DNA of 64,000 nt from Arachis hypogaea (Eukaryota; Streptophyta; Magnoliopsida; Fabales; Fabaceae). The first letter of the stretch is position 1; each line of letters opens with the position of its first letter. The position numbers and the translations under genes are program-made. The notes under the pieces were generated by a model that did no database searches, was not told the origin of the DNA, and saw only the letters and a program-made list of their open reading frames with translations. Positions 45,640 to 58,165 of this stretch are shown here, one piece after another. The DNA lies in assembly GCF_003086295.3 (NCBI RefSeq), contig NC_092048.1:104603276-104667275 (forward strand), written 5' to 3'.

Positions 45640-46854
45640 TTCTAGGTTGCCACCTCTGCCTATAGTTCAAGAAGCACCCCTTTGTTTGAGCTCCATTTTT
45701 CGGCTAATGTGAATTCCTACCAAAGAGTTGACTAAAAGTTGGTTTGAAGCTTATGCCACGCACTCTAGTCGCGTGTTTTTTTTTTTTTTTTTTGAGAGTT
45801 TGAGCAAGTAAATCATTTTAAGACAATAGTTTAGAGGATTCATCATGTTCTTCAATCTCCACAATTCTTTTCTACAAACATAAATATGCAAACATAAGCA
45901 ATTACAAGCTAGAGCACATAAATTACGAGCTAGACATAAAATAAACAAATATAAGAAAGGACAATCTAGAATCAAAAACAACAGCAATTCTTTATCAAAA
46001 GATACAAAGTATAGTATAGCATGGACAAGATGGAAAAAACTAAACAGTATCAGAAAGCAGCACCCAAATCTATTCATCATCACTCTACTTAGGAAAAGTA
46101 ATATTCATACAAAAACTTTTATTCACAATAATACATGAAAACCAATTTCAGGAAACACTTCAACTCCACATCATTATGCAATGTATCTAATATACAATAA
46201 AGAATATGATATGATTTATAAACTTTATATATTATAGGGGTCAACACTGTAATTTCGAAGCATATAACTAAAGTAATACATAAAGGAGAAAGTGATGCTT
46301 ACAAGTGATGAAACAATTGATGCTTGCATATTAAAAGGTGTAGCCATGGAAGATAGAAAATGGAAAACCAAAGAAAAAGGGTATAAATAATCATGATAAT
46401 GATATAAGTGAAGAAAACAAATACTACCCTTCTTTAAAGAATTATAAATAAGTGCAAGCATTAAAGCGATGTCATAGATGCACATAAAGAAAGAGAAATA
46501 ATTAGGTACAAATATAAAAACTAAACAAACAAATAAACAACTATTTTGATTACAAGTACAAGCAAAGACAGAGTTTGAAACATATGTTACACTATAATTA
46601 CAAATTTCCTTTGGACTTAACTCCTGACATTTACCTTTTTCCTTAACTAAGGTTTTTTAGTAACCTTGTGATAATCATAAGATTTATGTGTGAACTATAG
46701 TTGTGTTTCCATACTCAAACACTATTTGGACTTTGGTGTCAATCAATATTCTAATTCTTATGACTTTGTTGATTTCATGATTTTTTTGTTATTCAATATC
46801 TGTTTCTTTATTTGTCTAATGTTAAGAATAATAATAACCTATTAGTCATGTTTA

Positions 46855-46900
<46 letters not shown>

Positions 46901-49900
46901 GACTTAAAATAAATGCATATCAATGGCATCAAAATTATATTAAAGAGAACAATTAGCTAGATTTAAAAGAGCCAAAGGCTTAGAAAATAATAGTAAGAGA
47001 CCATGAAACTAACCTATTCTGATGTAGTGCACAAATACAAGAATACACAAGTTGCTTCACTCGGTAGTTCACTAAACTAGAGGTGGATGAGTAATCCACA
47101 CCAACAAAAAATTTAGATTTTGTCCCTTGTAGCAGACATATTAGTTCTCTAATAGAAGAACGGAAGCAAATATCTATAGTAGAATTATAGTATACTCACT
47201 ACATTGTTAAAGGCAAAAGAGTTATTACAAACTTTAAATTACATAGGATAGTTTAATGTTGAGAAACATAAAAGAAATAAAAAATATAGTGGTAATATTA
47301 AATTCTTAATTCTAGGTACAGAATCTTATCTATGTTCCCAGTAATACTTAATTACTCAATAATACTTAATTACTCAAATATAGTGATAATTACTAACTAA
47401 TTAATCCACCATAGCATTATTCAAGTCCTACTTAATTAAACAGAAAAATAAGTGTATACTACTAATTGTTTGTGTGACACACTAACCCAAATTTCTTTAA
47501 TATGTATTATTGACACTACTCCTTTAATTACATATTTAAAAATTATGATATTACATATTCAGAAAAAATATTTTCATTGAGCTAAATGTGGATCAAAACA
47601 AAACAAAAGCAACTTAATGTGTTCATATTCATCCAATGGTTCAATTCATTGTATGAGGTAAGGTCCACTTAAATTATTGTTAGTATAGAGAGATATTGAA
47701 CTGTGTAGGCATGGTTATTATTATTGGGGTCACATTGTGAGAATGGTAGGTTCAATAAGCTAACTACAATAGAGAAGAGAAACTAAGAATTAAACAAAAA
47801 TAATATACTAACAGAAACCAAAAGCTGTACTATTAAATCATGCTAAGCAATAATTCTCACAAGTTGGTAAGTATTGAATTGAAAGATAAGTGCAACAAGG
47901 AAAGACAAATAGCTATTTATACATACTAAAGCATAGTGTACTAGGTATCTGCAAAATAACAGAATTAACTACTTAGCCAATTTCAATGAGGATATGATTG
48001 GGTAGTAAAAATAAAAATCTGTCATTATAAAACCATACAAATCCTTAACCTTTCGAATCACAACTAGCAAGTTCAATCAATTAATTGATACTAACTAATA
48101 CTAATACTAATAATAATCAATAACCATGCTAATTTTTTTTGTAACTGTAAAGAGTACTAATGAGAGACAATGACTAATAATTGCAATAGTGGTCTCTGTA
48201 ACAAACACATCTCATCATGAATTTTTTGTTCACTCTTTTCCCTTGGCAAAATTATAAATTCACACAAAATACAAGAACAACAACAAGGAATAAGGAAAGA
48301 AGAAAAAGGCACTAAACATATAAATCTAAAACAAATCAATACAAATTAACAAAATAATTAAGGGAACAAACCTGAAAATAAGGGGGCACACCCATACCGG
48401 AGGAGGGAGTAGAGGGTGCTCTCACGCAAAATTCGAACAAGCAAAATACAGAATAAATAAATTCAAACAATAGGGATGAAATTGGAGCAAAATTAATAGA
48501 TCAACAAGCAAACAAATTAAATCGGAACAAAAGTAAGAAGACAAAGGAAATAAATTGGAACAACAGGGCAAGGGGGAAGAATGAACTACAGATAGGGGAG
48601 AGGGAGCAATCTAGTAGCACACAATAGGGCAAGGGGGAAGCACAACAACAACGATATCATGACAGATGAGCATCCACGCGACTCCACAACGACACGGAAG
48701 TGCACGATGGAGCGAAGAACAATGGTTTCAAGCCCTTCCACTTTCCTTTTGCATGCGGGAGCCACATGACAGAGCAGATCATTGACGGGGAAGGACGTAG
48801 CAGCTGGAGTTTATTATGCAAGTGAATCTTAATGTAGTTGGTTGGAGACTTTTGAAGAGCCAATCAAAAATAGCATTTCTGGAAAATGATCTTTCTTTTC
48901 TAAAACTTTCTGGTCAGGTCATTTAGCGACATCTTTCACAACTACAAATACACCTCTATGTTTTCAAGAGACCATCACAAAGTTATATTAACGAATCACA
49001 ATCTCAAGTAAAACTTGCATGATTAAGGCCACCATGGAATGAAGTTGAGGAGTGGATTCACGCCATACTTGCTCACTTAGATGAACATGAGTCAATAGTA
49101 GAGGCGGATAGGTAAGTCATTTTAGCGACCGATGTTGAAATAATCTTGAGGGATAGAAAAAAGAACCATAAGATAACAGAGGATATTATGATGTACTATC
49201 AACAAATTCCTGTAAGAGACAACTCTATTATGGAGGATTCATCATTAATCGTGATATTGCCAACATAAGAGGAAAAAGACGGTGACAAGAATAACACAAA
49301 TGATTATGTGAATCGATAACCACCGTTAATTTTATTAGTTAGGATTCATAGTACTTGATTGAGAACTTTATATTAACAATTTTTGTTATTTGGTAATACA
49401 TAATATTATTTATATTCGAATTTGTTAAATAGTGAATTTTATCATATGATTACGAATAAAAAATTAAAATAATAGAAAATATTATTTATTAAAAATTTTA
49501 ATTACTTTCAATTTTTTCTAAGGTAATTGAAAAAAAATTGCAAATATTACCGCAAAATTTAGTTTTGGAAAATTCGATTGTATAATAAAAAAGCCTTTTT
49601 TTTTATTAGTCAACCATGACACTTTTCTTCGAAGAAATCCAACTATAATGATGTTTTGTTTTGCATCAATTAGAATAATTATTTTTTGTTGAATAATTTT
49701 TATTGGGATCTCATCCGACGATAAATATATTTGCGGTTGAATTTGATTAAAAAATATAACAATAATGAAATTTTTTTAGAAATTAATTTAAAAATAAATT
49801 TAAAAGTAGTTTAATTCAAGTATATTGTATTATAGTGTGTTATACAAAAATGTAGATCTGAATCCTCACAGACTTGCAAAATGCAACATGCATTTGTTAG

Positions 49901-50583
49901 GAGAAGAGAAAGAAAAAAAAAAGAAAAATGATTATGCAAAATGCAACTTGCTTTTTCGCATTTTGCCAAGAAATGAAAGCATGCATCGAAATGTGTCTCT
50001 TACATGTAGACAAAATCTGCCACTTTGACCACTTTTTTTAGGAGCGCTGGGCAAATGCCAACTTGCGTTTTGTAAGAGAGAGATATTGCATGTTTGACAT
50101 GTATACAAGCTAGCCTTTTATATGCTTTACATATTCATTTGCATTTTGCTTAAGTTGGTGAAGAAGAAGTGTTCTTCAAAAGGAAAAAGAAAAAACTTGT
50201 GTGTGAGGAGAGAAAATCAAAAAAGATTGTGGGAGATTTTTTTTTGTTATATAAATTTATTTGTACTAAAATGATTGATTTTATGTTAGCTCAAGAGTAT
50301 ATTATTAAACACCCGAATAATACTTAATATATAAGTATTTTTTATTTTAATTATAGATAACTTTATTTGTTTATTGTTATTATTATAGTTGTTAGTATAT
50401 TAATGTTACTGTTAGTTATTATTATTATTATTATTATTTAAAACTTTTCTGTTATTATTGTTATTATTATTTAATTATTGTTAACTTGTTATTAGTACTA
50501 TTATTATTTTGAATTTTTCTGTTATTATGGTTAGCATTATTTAATTGTTATTATTATTATTACACTGTTGCTGTTGTTTTGAA

Positions 50584-50633
<50 letters not shown>

Positions 50634-50660
50634 ACGGTTGTTATTATTATTAATATTATA

Positions 50661-50734
<74 letters not shown>

Positions 50735-50849
50735 GGATGTTATTGTTATTATCATTATATTATTGTACTTTTATTATATTATATATTTATTATTATTATT
50801 ATTATACTATATGTTTATTATTATTATTTAGTGGTTATTATTATTATTA
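45640..50849. other. AT-rich repeat-laden region without a recognised gene
   Basis: Mostly A-rich non-coding sequence. An AAT run lies at 46856-46901. A GC-richer segment (48360-48860) has short open frames. A + strand coding-like piece at 49023-49118 reads LRPPWNEVEEWIHAILAHLD, origin unknown. Imperfect ATT arrays occupy 50400-50848. No complete gene, RNA gene or transposon boundary could be established. Confidence 0.45.
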
Positions 50850-51107
50850 GAGCAATTACCCAAATGAATCTCTAAAGATTTTAAAAGCAGATATTTTAAT
50901 CTTTAAGAAAAATTAATACACACATTATCTCTAAGGTTTTATTCCGGCAGACAAATCAGTCTCTAGTTCATTTTCCGGCAGAGTAATTACCCAGATTAGT
51001 CCCTAAGAATTTAAAAAACGGACAGTTTAGTCCCCAAAGAAAATTAAATATACAGATCAATTCCCAACATTTTTTTCTGTCAGACATAACAGTCCTTCAT
51101 CCAAAAA

Positions 51108-51170
<63 letters not shown>

Positions 51171-51590
51171 TGCACAATAATACTCACAACTAGAAAATTA
51201 CTTAATACAGACAGATTTACAGATAGATTTGGTCTTTATTACAGATGATTTTTGGTTACCGACAAAATTACTGACAGATTTCGTCCCTCTGTAAAAGCCT
51301 CGTCGAAAATTATTTACCGACATATTTTTTTCCGTCGATAATTTACCGACAAATTTTTACCAGTTACCGACATATTTTTCCTCGATAAATTCTCCCCTCC
51401 TTTTTCCTGGAACGTCAAACTTTCCGACGGATTTTTCATCGGTAATTAGAGACAGATTTTTCGACGGATTTTCTGTCGGTAGTTAGCAATAGATTTTTCG
51501 ACAAATTTTTCGTCGACAATTAGAGCTTTGGAAAATCATTCCAAACTCTAAATACAGACAGAAAATCTATCTGTAAATCCGTCAGTAAGG

Positions 51591-52690
51591 TAAAATAGAA
51601 TTTTTTTTAGATTTTTCCATTGCAAAATAAACCTGTTTTCATATAAATAAATATAAATTTAATAAATACAAATTTTTATCTAATTTGTATTCGAATATTT
51701 ATAATATTTCAAAAAATAAACAAATTCATCGTATTATCAAACTAAAAGAAAAGTACTGTAAACAAGAAAGTCAATATAATTCAAAACATAAACAAAGTGT
51801 ATTGATACATCAACTATAATCCTCAGTGTATTGTTCAACCATACTAAATTTATCAGGTATAATTCATAACATTATTATACGAGAAAAATTACATTATGTA
51901 AATCTCTACAAGCCAATCAACCAGTATCCCGTGCATGTTTTGAGTAATGTCGTGCTACTCTATATCTCTTTATGCAATTAGAAAAAGGGCTACACTTCTT
52001 GGCTACAAAAATTTCAAAGTACTGCATGTCAGTAAAAGTACACAGCAGAGAAAAATACATGAAAAAAATGTCAATAATGAAAGTTATTCATTTTGTTATG
52101 GCACAAAAAACTCATTACACAACATTCTAATAAAAATTATGTCAATTGAATCCATAAGGACTAACCATGACCAGTACAATATGTAGAATGCATCCTAATA
52201 TATGGAGAAAATTGACTCAAAAGAGTATTGATTTTCTGCAAAGTACATGAAAAAGAACAAAAATCAAATCTCCAAAACAAGAGAAAACAAAGAAAAAGGG
52301 CAAGTGGATACAGCTTAATACTACCCCCAAGCTATTGTAGTCTTACTTCCTCACAACTCTAATCACTCAATTTCCACATAAATAAACCCAGAATACTCAA
52401 TTTCCACAGAAATATTTAATTTAAATTTAAATTTTAAAACTGATTTCATCTCGTCTAGCTTACGTAACAAACTATTATAAAGTTAGCATAATCAATATTG
52501 ATTGCAACAAAATTGGAAGCTAATTTTTTCCGCTTTAAACATATTTTTAGCAAATCAAATAAATTAATTTAAATTTAATTTTTAAAACTGATTTTATCTC
52601 ATGCAAAACAAAACAAAATCAAGAAGACCTTGCACAAGAGTCTAACCCATGAATGCACTCATAACAACAATATTTGAGAATAATAAATTA
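51591..52690. other. CACTA-2 interior, left part, no gene recognised
   Basis: AT-rich sequence between the subterminal repeats and the first captured exons. Only a short + strand open frame near 51947-52186 without known motifs. Two near-identical phrases (TTTAAATTTAAATTTTAAAA near 52420 and TTTAAATTTAATTTTTAAAA near 52566) suggest a small duplication. Confidence 0.4.
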
Positions 52691-52886
52691 CCTGTGGAAC
52701 AATGATTGAAAGATTTAGAACTCATATAACCAATCCTGCACATCCAATTGGATGTCATGAAATCAGAAACTTATCTTAGCTGATCAAATATTAAGCACAC
52801 ATCTTCAGCATTGAATACTAACCTTGGCCACCACCAGAATCAGCAGTCAACTCCGCTGTGACAGCAAAAGGAACACTATAGGTAAT
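52691..52886 (-). pseudogene. SUC3: Captured two-exon fragment of a SUC3/SUT2-type sucrose transporter
   Basis: The exon at 52886-52823 reads ITYSVPFAVTAELTADSGGG, preceded by TTGCAG and followed by GTTAGT. The next exon, 52735-52691, is preceded by TGTGCAG and followed by GTAATT, and reads LVI, a stop, then VLNLSIIVPQ. Together they match the conserved membrane segment of the SUC3/SUT2 clade, where GLAIGVLNL is usual. These proteins are proton-coupled sucrose carriers. Only about 36 codons remain, with one nonsense change in place of Gly. Confidence 0.82.
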
Positions 52887-53055
52887 CTGCAATCAAAACA
52901 TGGAAAATCTATTCTTTCATGAACTTTCAAGTATGTTAACAAAAATAACATATATCTTATAGAGTTAAAAAAACTTAAATAAGACATAAAAAACTAGAAA
53001 ATTAAATAAGAAAACGAAGAGGAAGAGATGGAGAAAGTATCAAAATGAGACAAAC

Positions 53056-53260
53056 CTATCCTCTTCCTTGTTCCTGAATTGCCTTCTGAAAGATTTGCTC
53101 ACTGTCTCCAGTCTCAATTAATCTGTTAATTGTATGTATATTGTTAAATGATTAGAAGAAAAACTTCTCAAAGGCATATAGTTTCCTATCTCAAAAAAAA
53201 AAGTTTTAGGGGAAAATGAAAATACCTCCTCATCAGTTCTTGTGCTCGTTACTAACAACC
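53056..53260 (-). pseudogene. SYP13: Captured syntaxin exons, 3' pair (SYP13 type)
   Basis: The exon ending at 53226 reads VTSTRTDEE and is followed by GTATT. The exon 53122-53056, preceded by TTAACAG and followed by GTTTGT, reads LIETGDSEQIFQKAIQEQGR, then Gly and a stop. This is the linker plus start of the SNARE region of plasma-membrane syntaxins of the SYP131/132 class. The last codon is TAG where the family has CAG (Gln), a single C-to-T change. The upstream exons of the same gene lie at 57484-57707, beyond the tRNase Z fragment. Confidence 0.85.
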
Positions 53261-53599
53261 ATGAAAAACAGGGAATACCAAAAATTTAACTCCACGTCAA
53301 AGAAAATCAATGGAATCAAAATATAATATAAATAAAAAGAAAAGTGGATTAATAAGCATTAGCATGCTTATTGTTCATTTATTTATTCAGTATGGAATTT
53401 ATATTTATGATAATGAAACTAAATCCAATCTTTAGCTCAAAAGAAGCACATGAAATAAACCATGCAAAAGAATTGTATAGGAAAAAACTAAGAAAACAGA
53501 CCAAAATTATACTAACCCTTCATGGCAGGAGCCTTGGTCACAGATCTTGACTCATCATGGACTTCAGACTAGCTTCCTAGATTACCCCCTAAGTCTATT

Positions 53600-54620
53600 A
53601 TTATTGTTCAGGTCACAGCCATCCTCAAAAGCATCCAATGAAGCTGATGTGGTGTGCTTGCAATCTAAAAATAGCATATCCAAATCTTCGAGTCTTTGGT
53701 AAGCATCTAAATATCTCTTAAGCTGCCTTGGCCCTACGACAATAACTGGTTCATGAGGCACCGCCTTCAGCAATTCACGGCACAGAGCAAGGATCCTAGC
53801 CAAGTCAGTGTGGTGATCAGCATAGATATGTGAAATCCAAATGCATCTTAAAGCTCTCACAACATCATCAACACCACTTGTGCCATATCTGTTTTCGAAG
53901 GATGTGTTAATTAGTTATTCAGATTAAAATAGCAAACAAATGCAGTACAGTAAAAATGTGTTTAAAGAATACAGATGGACATGCCTTCTTTTGAGTTGTC
54001 CCAAGGTTCCTTCACCACAATCCAAGAGCAAACCTATTTTTGAGAAAAGATTTATATATATTGAACTCACGTTTCTGTACTTGGATGGTTGGGATGAACC
54101 GGTTCCAAGAAGAATTATCTCCAAGTCATCTCTCCTTATATTTTCCAAACAAGAAGGAACAGTAGAATCACACAACCAAGGTTCCTCAATCATCATATTT
54201 TGATCTGCTGCGGGAACTAAATCCTTCTTTGTCTGATTTGCTACGGGAACTAAATCCTGGAGCTGGAAAGAACTGAGGATAAACATAATTAAGTCGAGAT
54301 GCAATTCTTGCACTAGCTTTCAAGATAGGAATCTCTACATTCTTCCTGAGAACAATAGAAGCAAACAAGAGTAATAAATAATGTGTTGTAGTAAAAACAA
54401 AAAATGAGCGATTCCCAAAAAAACTAGCAACTTACTTTTCATGCCCAGCCATGATATGCTGTGCAAAACCAAATTTCTTCATCCATTTCTGGTAATATGA
54501 AGAACTTACAACAGAAGCAGGACTTAAGTGAATCACACACGTTACGCTCTTCCCAGCTTCTTGATCAAAACTTAGGATAAACGTCATCTCTCTAATCTTG
54601 ACGTACACTAGCCAACATTG
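53600..54620 (-). pseudogene. TRZ: Captured fragment of long-form tRNase Z (ELAC2 type)
   Basis: Minus-strand blocks in order: 54620-54436 (GKSVTCVIHLSPASVVSS, QKWMKKFGFAQHIMAGHE); about 54345-54258 (VEIPILKASARIASRLNY, PQFFPAPGF); about 54255-53985 (IILLGTGSSQPSKYRNVSS, LLLDCGEGTLGQLKRR); and 53889-53605 (VRALRCIWISHIYADHHTDL, VVGPRQLKRYLDAYQRLEDL). The enzyme cuts the 3' trailer of pre-tRNAs. The metal-binding motif normally HxHxDH reads HIYADH, so one catalytic His is Tyr. The third block contains a small internal near-duplication around DLVPVANQ/DLVPAADQ. The N-terminal half and the C-terminal metal ligands are missing. It lies between two parts of a syntaxin fragment. Confidence 0.9.
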
Positions 54621-55243
54621 CTGATACTTCACAGAATATAACGGGACAAGTACCATCCCTTTAGTGGGAAGAATGGCCATAATGAATAAGGACTAGGAGA
54701 CTAGGGATCTTTAATAATAATAATAATAATAATAAACAGGGAAACCTTCAACAAAACATACCAGCTTGATCTGCGCTTTAATTAATGAAATGACTGATTG
54801 TACTCATCTATTTGCCTAAAATAAATAAGCCATGTCCTAAATTTGAATTTGCAACATTATTATTATTAAAACCAATTAGCATTATTTTCAAACTTCAAAT
54901 GGAAAGGCAAATAAGAGAAACTCATCCCCCCCCCCCCCCGTCTAGACAAAAAGAAAAGAGAATAAAAGGGCAAAGAATTTTCAAAATTGATTGCTAAAGT
55001 AGAACAAAGAAGTTAAAATCTTCACATAATCAATTACATAACTAACATTCACAAGTATCTACATAGTGCATACATATATAATTGTTCCCAAGCCAAAATG
55101 ATGTGACATAGTTTCAAAATTTTGAACCACCCGCTGATTAGATACCATCCTTTTATAACACAACAATGCTCAAAATGCTCAGGCTATAATTTCTTTTAAT
55201 GAGGACTTGGTAAGTGACCAAGTATTCTAACTTACAAGCCAGA
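54621..55243. other. CACTA-2 spacer, no gene recognised
   Basis: Contains an AAT run (54712-54735), a C run (54927-54938) and AT-rich sequence up to the solo LTR. The tRNase Z frame may extend with weak similarity to 54680, which I could not confirm. Confidence 0.4.
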
Positions 55244-55248
55244 GTAAT

Positions 55249-56788
55249 TGGTGCGTGACAGAAGTTAGGCCAATTAAGAGATTTTTAATAAGAGAACAGC
55301 GTTGCAAGTATAGCTCTTAACCAGCTAAAATCCGCCTCACCAATTTAAAAAGGGTGTCACAAAAATTTAGAATAGAAAAATACTGGGAGTATGAGTCACA
55401 GGTCATCTCCCAACGAGTTGTAAGAAAGGATGCTATTTTATTAATTAGGAATTTCCACGAGAGTTTGAGAGTTGAATAATGAGCAATTAAATAATTGTAA
55501 ATTAAAGCAACAAAAGCTAAGAATGATTATTAATATTCTAAATAAAAAGCCTTGACTGGGAGAATGATTAATTGGAAGTTCTATCCTTGTTAGGATCTCT
55601 TAAGTGTAGTATTAAAAAGGTTGTTGTTTTCACTTAGTTAACCCTTACTAAATAAAGGAAAGTCAAGCGATTGAGCTAACTCTTATTCGCAAATCCTAGT
55701 CTTCTCCCTTGGGAAGGTCTAGCGTTAGTAAATACAGAACTAGCCAACAACTTCCAGTTTAATCAACACCTAAGCCTTCCAACTCAAGTGTCTCCTCCTA
55801 ATCAGCCCCCATGTCAAGTATGGAATCTACTCCATTGACATGAATATAATCCTCATAAAAATAATAGAAGAAGACATGATAAATTAAGTAAAATAAGAAT
55901 TCAAAATTGATTTAAAAATAAAAGTAATCCTTTGCACTAACAATTCATGAAAATAATCCAATTACTACTTTAAACAAGAATTAAGAATATGGAATAAATA
56001 AAAGAGTAAGTAAGGAAACAAACTAGAATAGTATCTTCAATGGAGGTAATGACGCTTCAATATCCAAAAGCAAAAGCAATAAACTGGGAATGTACAGAGA
56101 ACCTAGAGGAAGAGTAATTCACTCTAGATTCAGATCTAAAAACCTAAAACTATCCTAATGAGAATATGTGAAGTCGTGTAAAGTTGTGTGTTGAGTCTCT
56201 GCATGTTCTCTGACTTTATTCTGTGTTTCTGGACTGAAAATTGGGACAAAACGCGGCCTAAAATCGCCCCCAGCATTTTCTGTTAATTCTGCAGATCGCA
56301 TAGGTCACGCGTTCGTGTCATCCACGCGTTCGCGTCATTCAGCAATTTTTCTTGTCACGATAGCGTGTCGTCCACGCGTTCGTGTCATTTGTGTAGACTC
56401 CAATCCATGCGTACGCGTCAGGCACGCGCACATGTCGATGCAATTTTCTCTATTCCACGCGCTCGCGTGAGCCATGCGCGCGCGTCGGTGTTCGCTGGTC
56501 ATCTCCTTGGTTTCTTGTGTTCCTTCCATTTTTGCAAGCTTCCTCTAAATTCTCTAAGCCATTCATGCCCTATAAAGCCTGAAACACTTAACACATGGAT
56601 CACGACATCGAATGGTATAAAGGAGAAGTAAATTATACTAATTAAAGATCTTTAGGAAGCAAGTTTTCAATCATAAAATAATACTAGGAAGGGATTATAA
56701 AATCATGCAAATCATTGAATAAGTAAGTAAAGGCTTGATGAAACCACTCAATTAAACACAAGATAAACCATAAAATAGTGGTTTATCA
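55249..56788 (-). mobile_element. Solo LTR, element 1-related family, reverse orientation
   Basis: 1540 bp, TGGTGCGTGACAG at left and GTGGTTTATCA at right (minus strand start TGATAAACCAC). Flanked by the perfect 5-bp duplication GTAAT (55244-55248 and 56789-56793). It contains the CpG-rich block of the family at 56300-56490 (CACGCGTTCG, TGCGTACGCGTC). No internal region, so it is a recombination product. Confidence 0.9.
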
Positions 56789-56793
56789 GTAAT

Positions 56794-57483
56794 TCTATAC
56801 ACTTATCAATTATCAACTGCGACCTTTCAGTCTAAGCACGTTCAGTTCCGTTCAGCTTCAAGCCACAATACTAATGTCAATGTCTAAGTAAAATCGAGTA
56901 GTTTAGTTCATGTTTATCACTTAATTTGAGATGTATAATAAAACACTCATGGTGGTTATTGATGCAGACGATGTTCAGCACAGAAAACATGAGGATCTTG
57001 GGCAACAATTTTACTAAAGATTTTGTTTCAATCCATTGTCCTTTAAACCACTCCATTTAAGTAAGGCATATATTGTTGCTTAAAATTTCAAAAGCAAACC
57101 TGGAAAGGCATAATAAGGCATATTGATCTTGATGTTTTAGCTATACAAAATATGTTAAGTGAATATCTTACTTAGCTATCGTTTCTTCCCTTTTCTGTAT
57201 GTAGTTCAAAGCTTTAGACCAAGTAAATTCAACATGGAATCCCAACCCTATATCCACAAAAATATGCTGTGTATTGGGATAAATTCAAGAAGAAAAGTAT
57301 TTCTATGGTTGTATAACCCTTAATATCGATATTTTACCTGGACTGACCATTTCTGTATTTATCATATTTATGTTAAGACACTAGTACAAGTATATCTTAG
57401 TGTTCATCATAAAAACAACAAAACTGATTCATTATCAATGTAAATTTTTTGTTACAGGTGTGTTTAAGGGTGAGAATGCTTAC
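56794..57483. other. CACTA-2 spacer, possible intron sequence of the syntaxin fragment
   Basis: No frame or repeat recognised. It lies 3' of the exon 57540-57484 on the minus strand and may be captured intron. Confidence 0.4.
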
Positions 57484-57707
57484 CTGGAGCCTTCTCAAAA
57501 GCATTTCCAGCTTAGCATATTGTTTATCGAGCTCTTGAATCTACAAGAAAAGAGAGAAAATCCATACATTCCATTAGATGACCATGATTGAACATGGATT
57601 TTAAAGTCATTCTCTAATTTTACAAAATTGAGGGGGAAAAAAGAAAGAAAAGTTTATTAATGGTGGTCACCACTACGACCTTGGCCACGTGGGATCTCAA
57701 ATGATTC
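57484..57707 (-). pseudogene. SYP13: Captured syntaxin exons, 5' pair (SYP13 type)
   Basis: The segment 57707 to about 57660, preceded by TTCTTTAG, reads ESFEIPRGQGRSGD, the N-terminal motif of SYP131/132 syntaxins. The exon 57540-57484 is exactly 57 bp with TTGTAG before and GTAAGC after, and reads IQELDKQYAKLEMLLRRLQ, the first helix of the regulatory three-helix domain. Syntaxins of this class act in vesicle fusion at the plasma membrane. Same orientation as, and collinear with, the exons at 53056-53260. The start codon exon and middle exons are not seen. Confidence 0.82.
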
Positions 57708-58160
57708 CTAAAGAAAAAGGTCATCAAGTTAATAAATATAATTTCATCTTAATGTTGCATATGCCATCTACACATTCTAAGTCCTATGTAAAATATTCAC
57801 AGACATTACTGCTATTTTATTAGCTCTTGTTCTGCACAGGATTGAAAAATAAGCTAATCTATGATGCATGTAGAATTCAGAGTGAGTAAAATAGAACACT
57901 CCAAGCTAAAATGTTACAGTGGAAAATATTTTACAAACAAAATTGTATTGATCATGTTTTAGACTTAAAGCCATATAATCATCTCAGTAACTGAAAAAAG
58001 AATGAAGTAATTGAATAACAAAATCTACACAATCAGTATTTCAAATATGAAAATAAAAATCCAAAAAACTAAAAGTGATAAGTTCATAAATTAACCGAAT
58101 CTGAGGATAGATTCTCGATATTCTGGAACAAGAAAATTCTATGAGTGGTAACAGATCTAG
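57708..58160. other. CACTA-2 spacer, no gene recognised
   Basis: AT-rich, probable intron or flank of the captured syntaxin fragment. Ends at the target duplication AAGTG of the next solo LTR. Confidence 0.4.
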
Positions 58161-58165
58161 AAGTG

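Noticed and set aside
45600..45720. Fusion of a CACTA-encoded coiled-coil protein with ALG5
   Set aside because: The apparent continuous frame reads through the splice acceptor before the ALG5 exon; the link is more simply intron read-through.
53600..54620. Functional tRNase Z gene
   Set aside because: Lacks the N-terminal half and C-terminal ligands, a catalytic His is changed, and it lies within a transposon.
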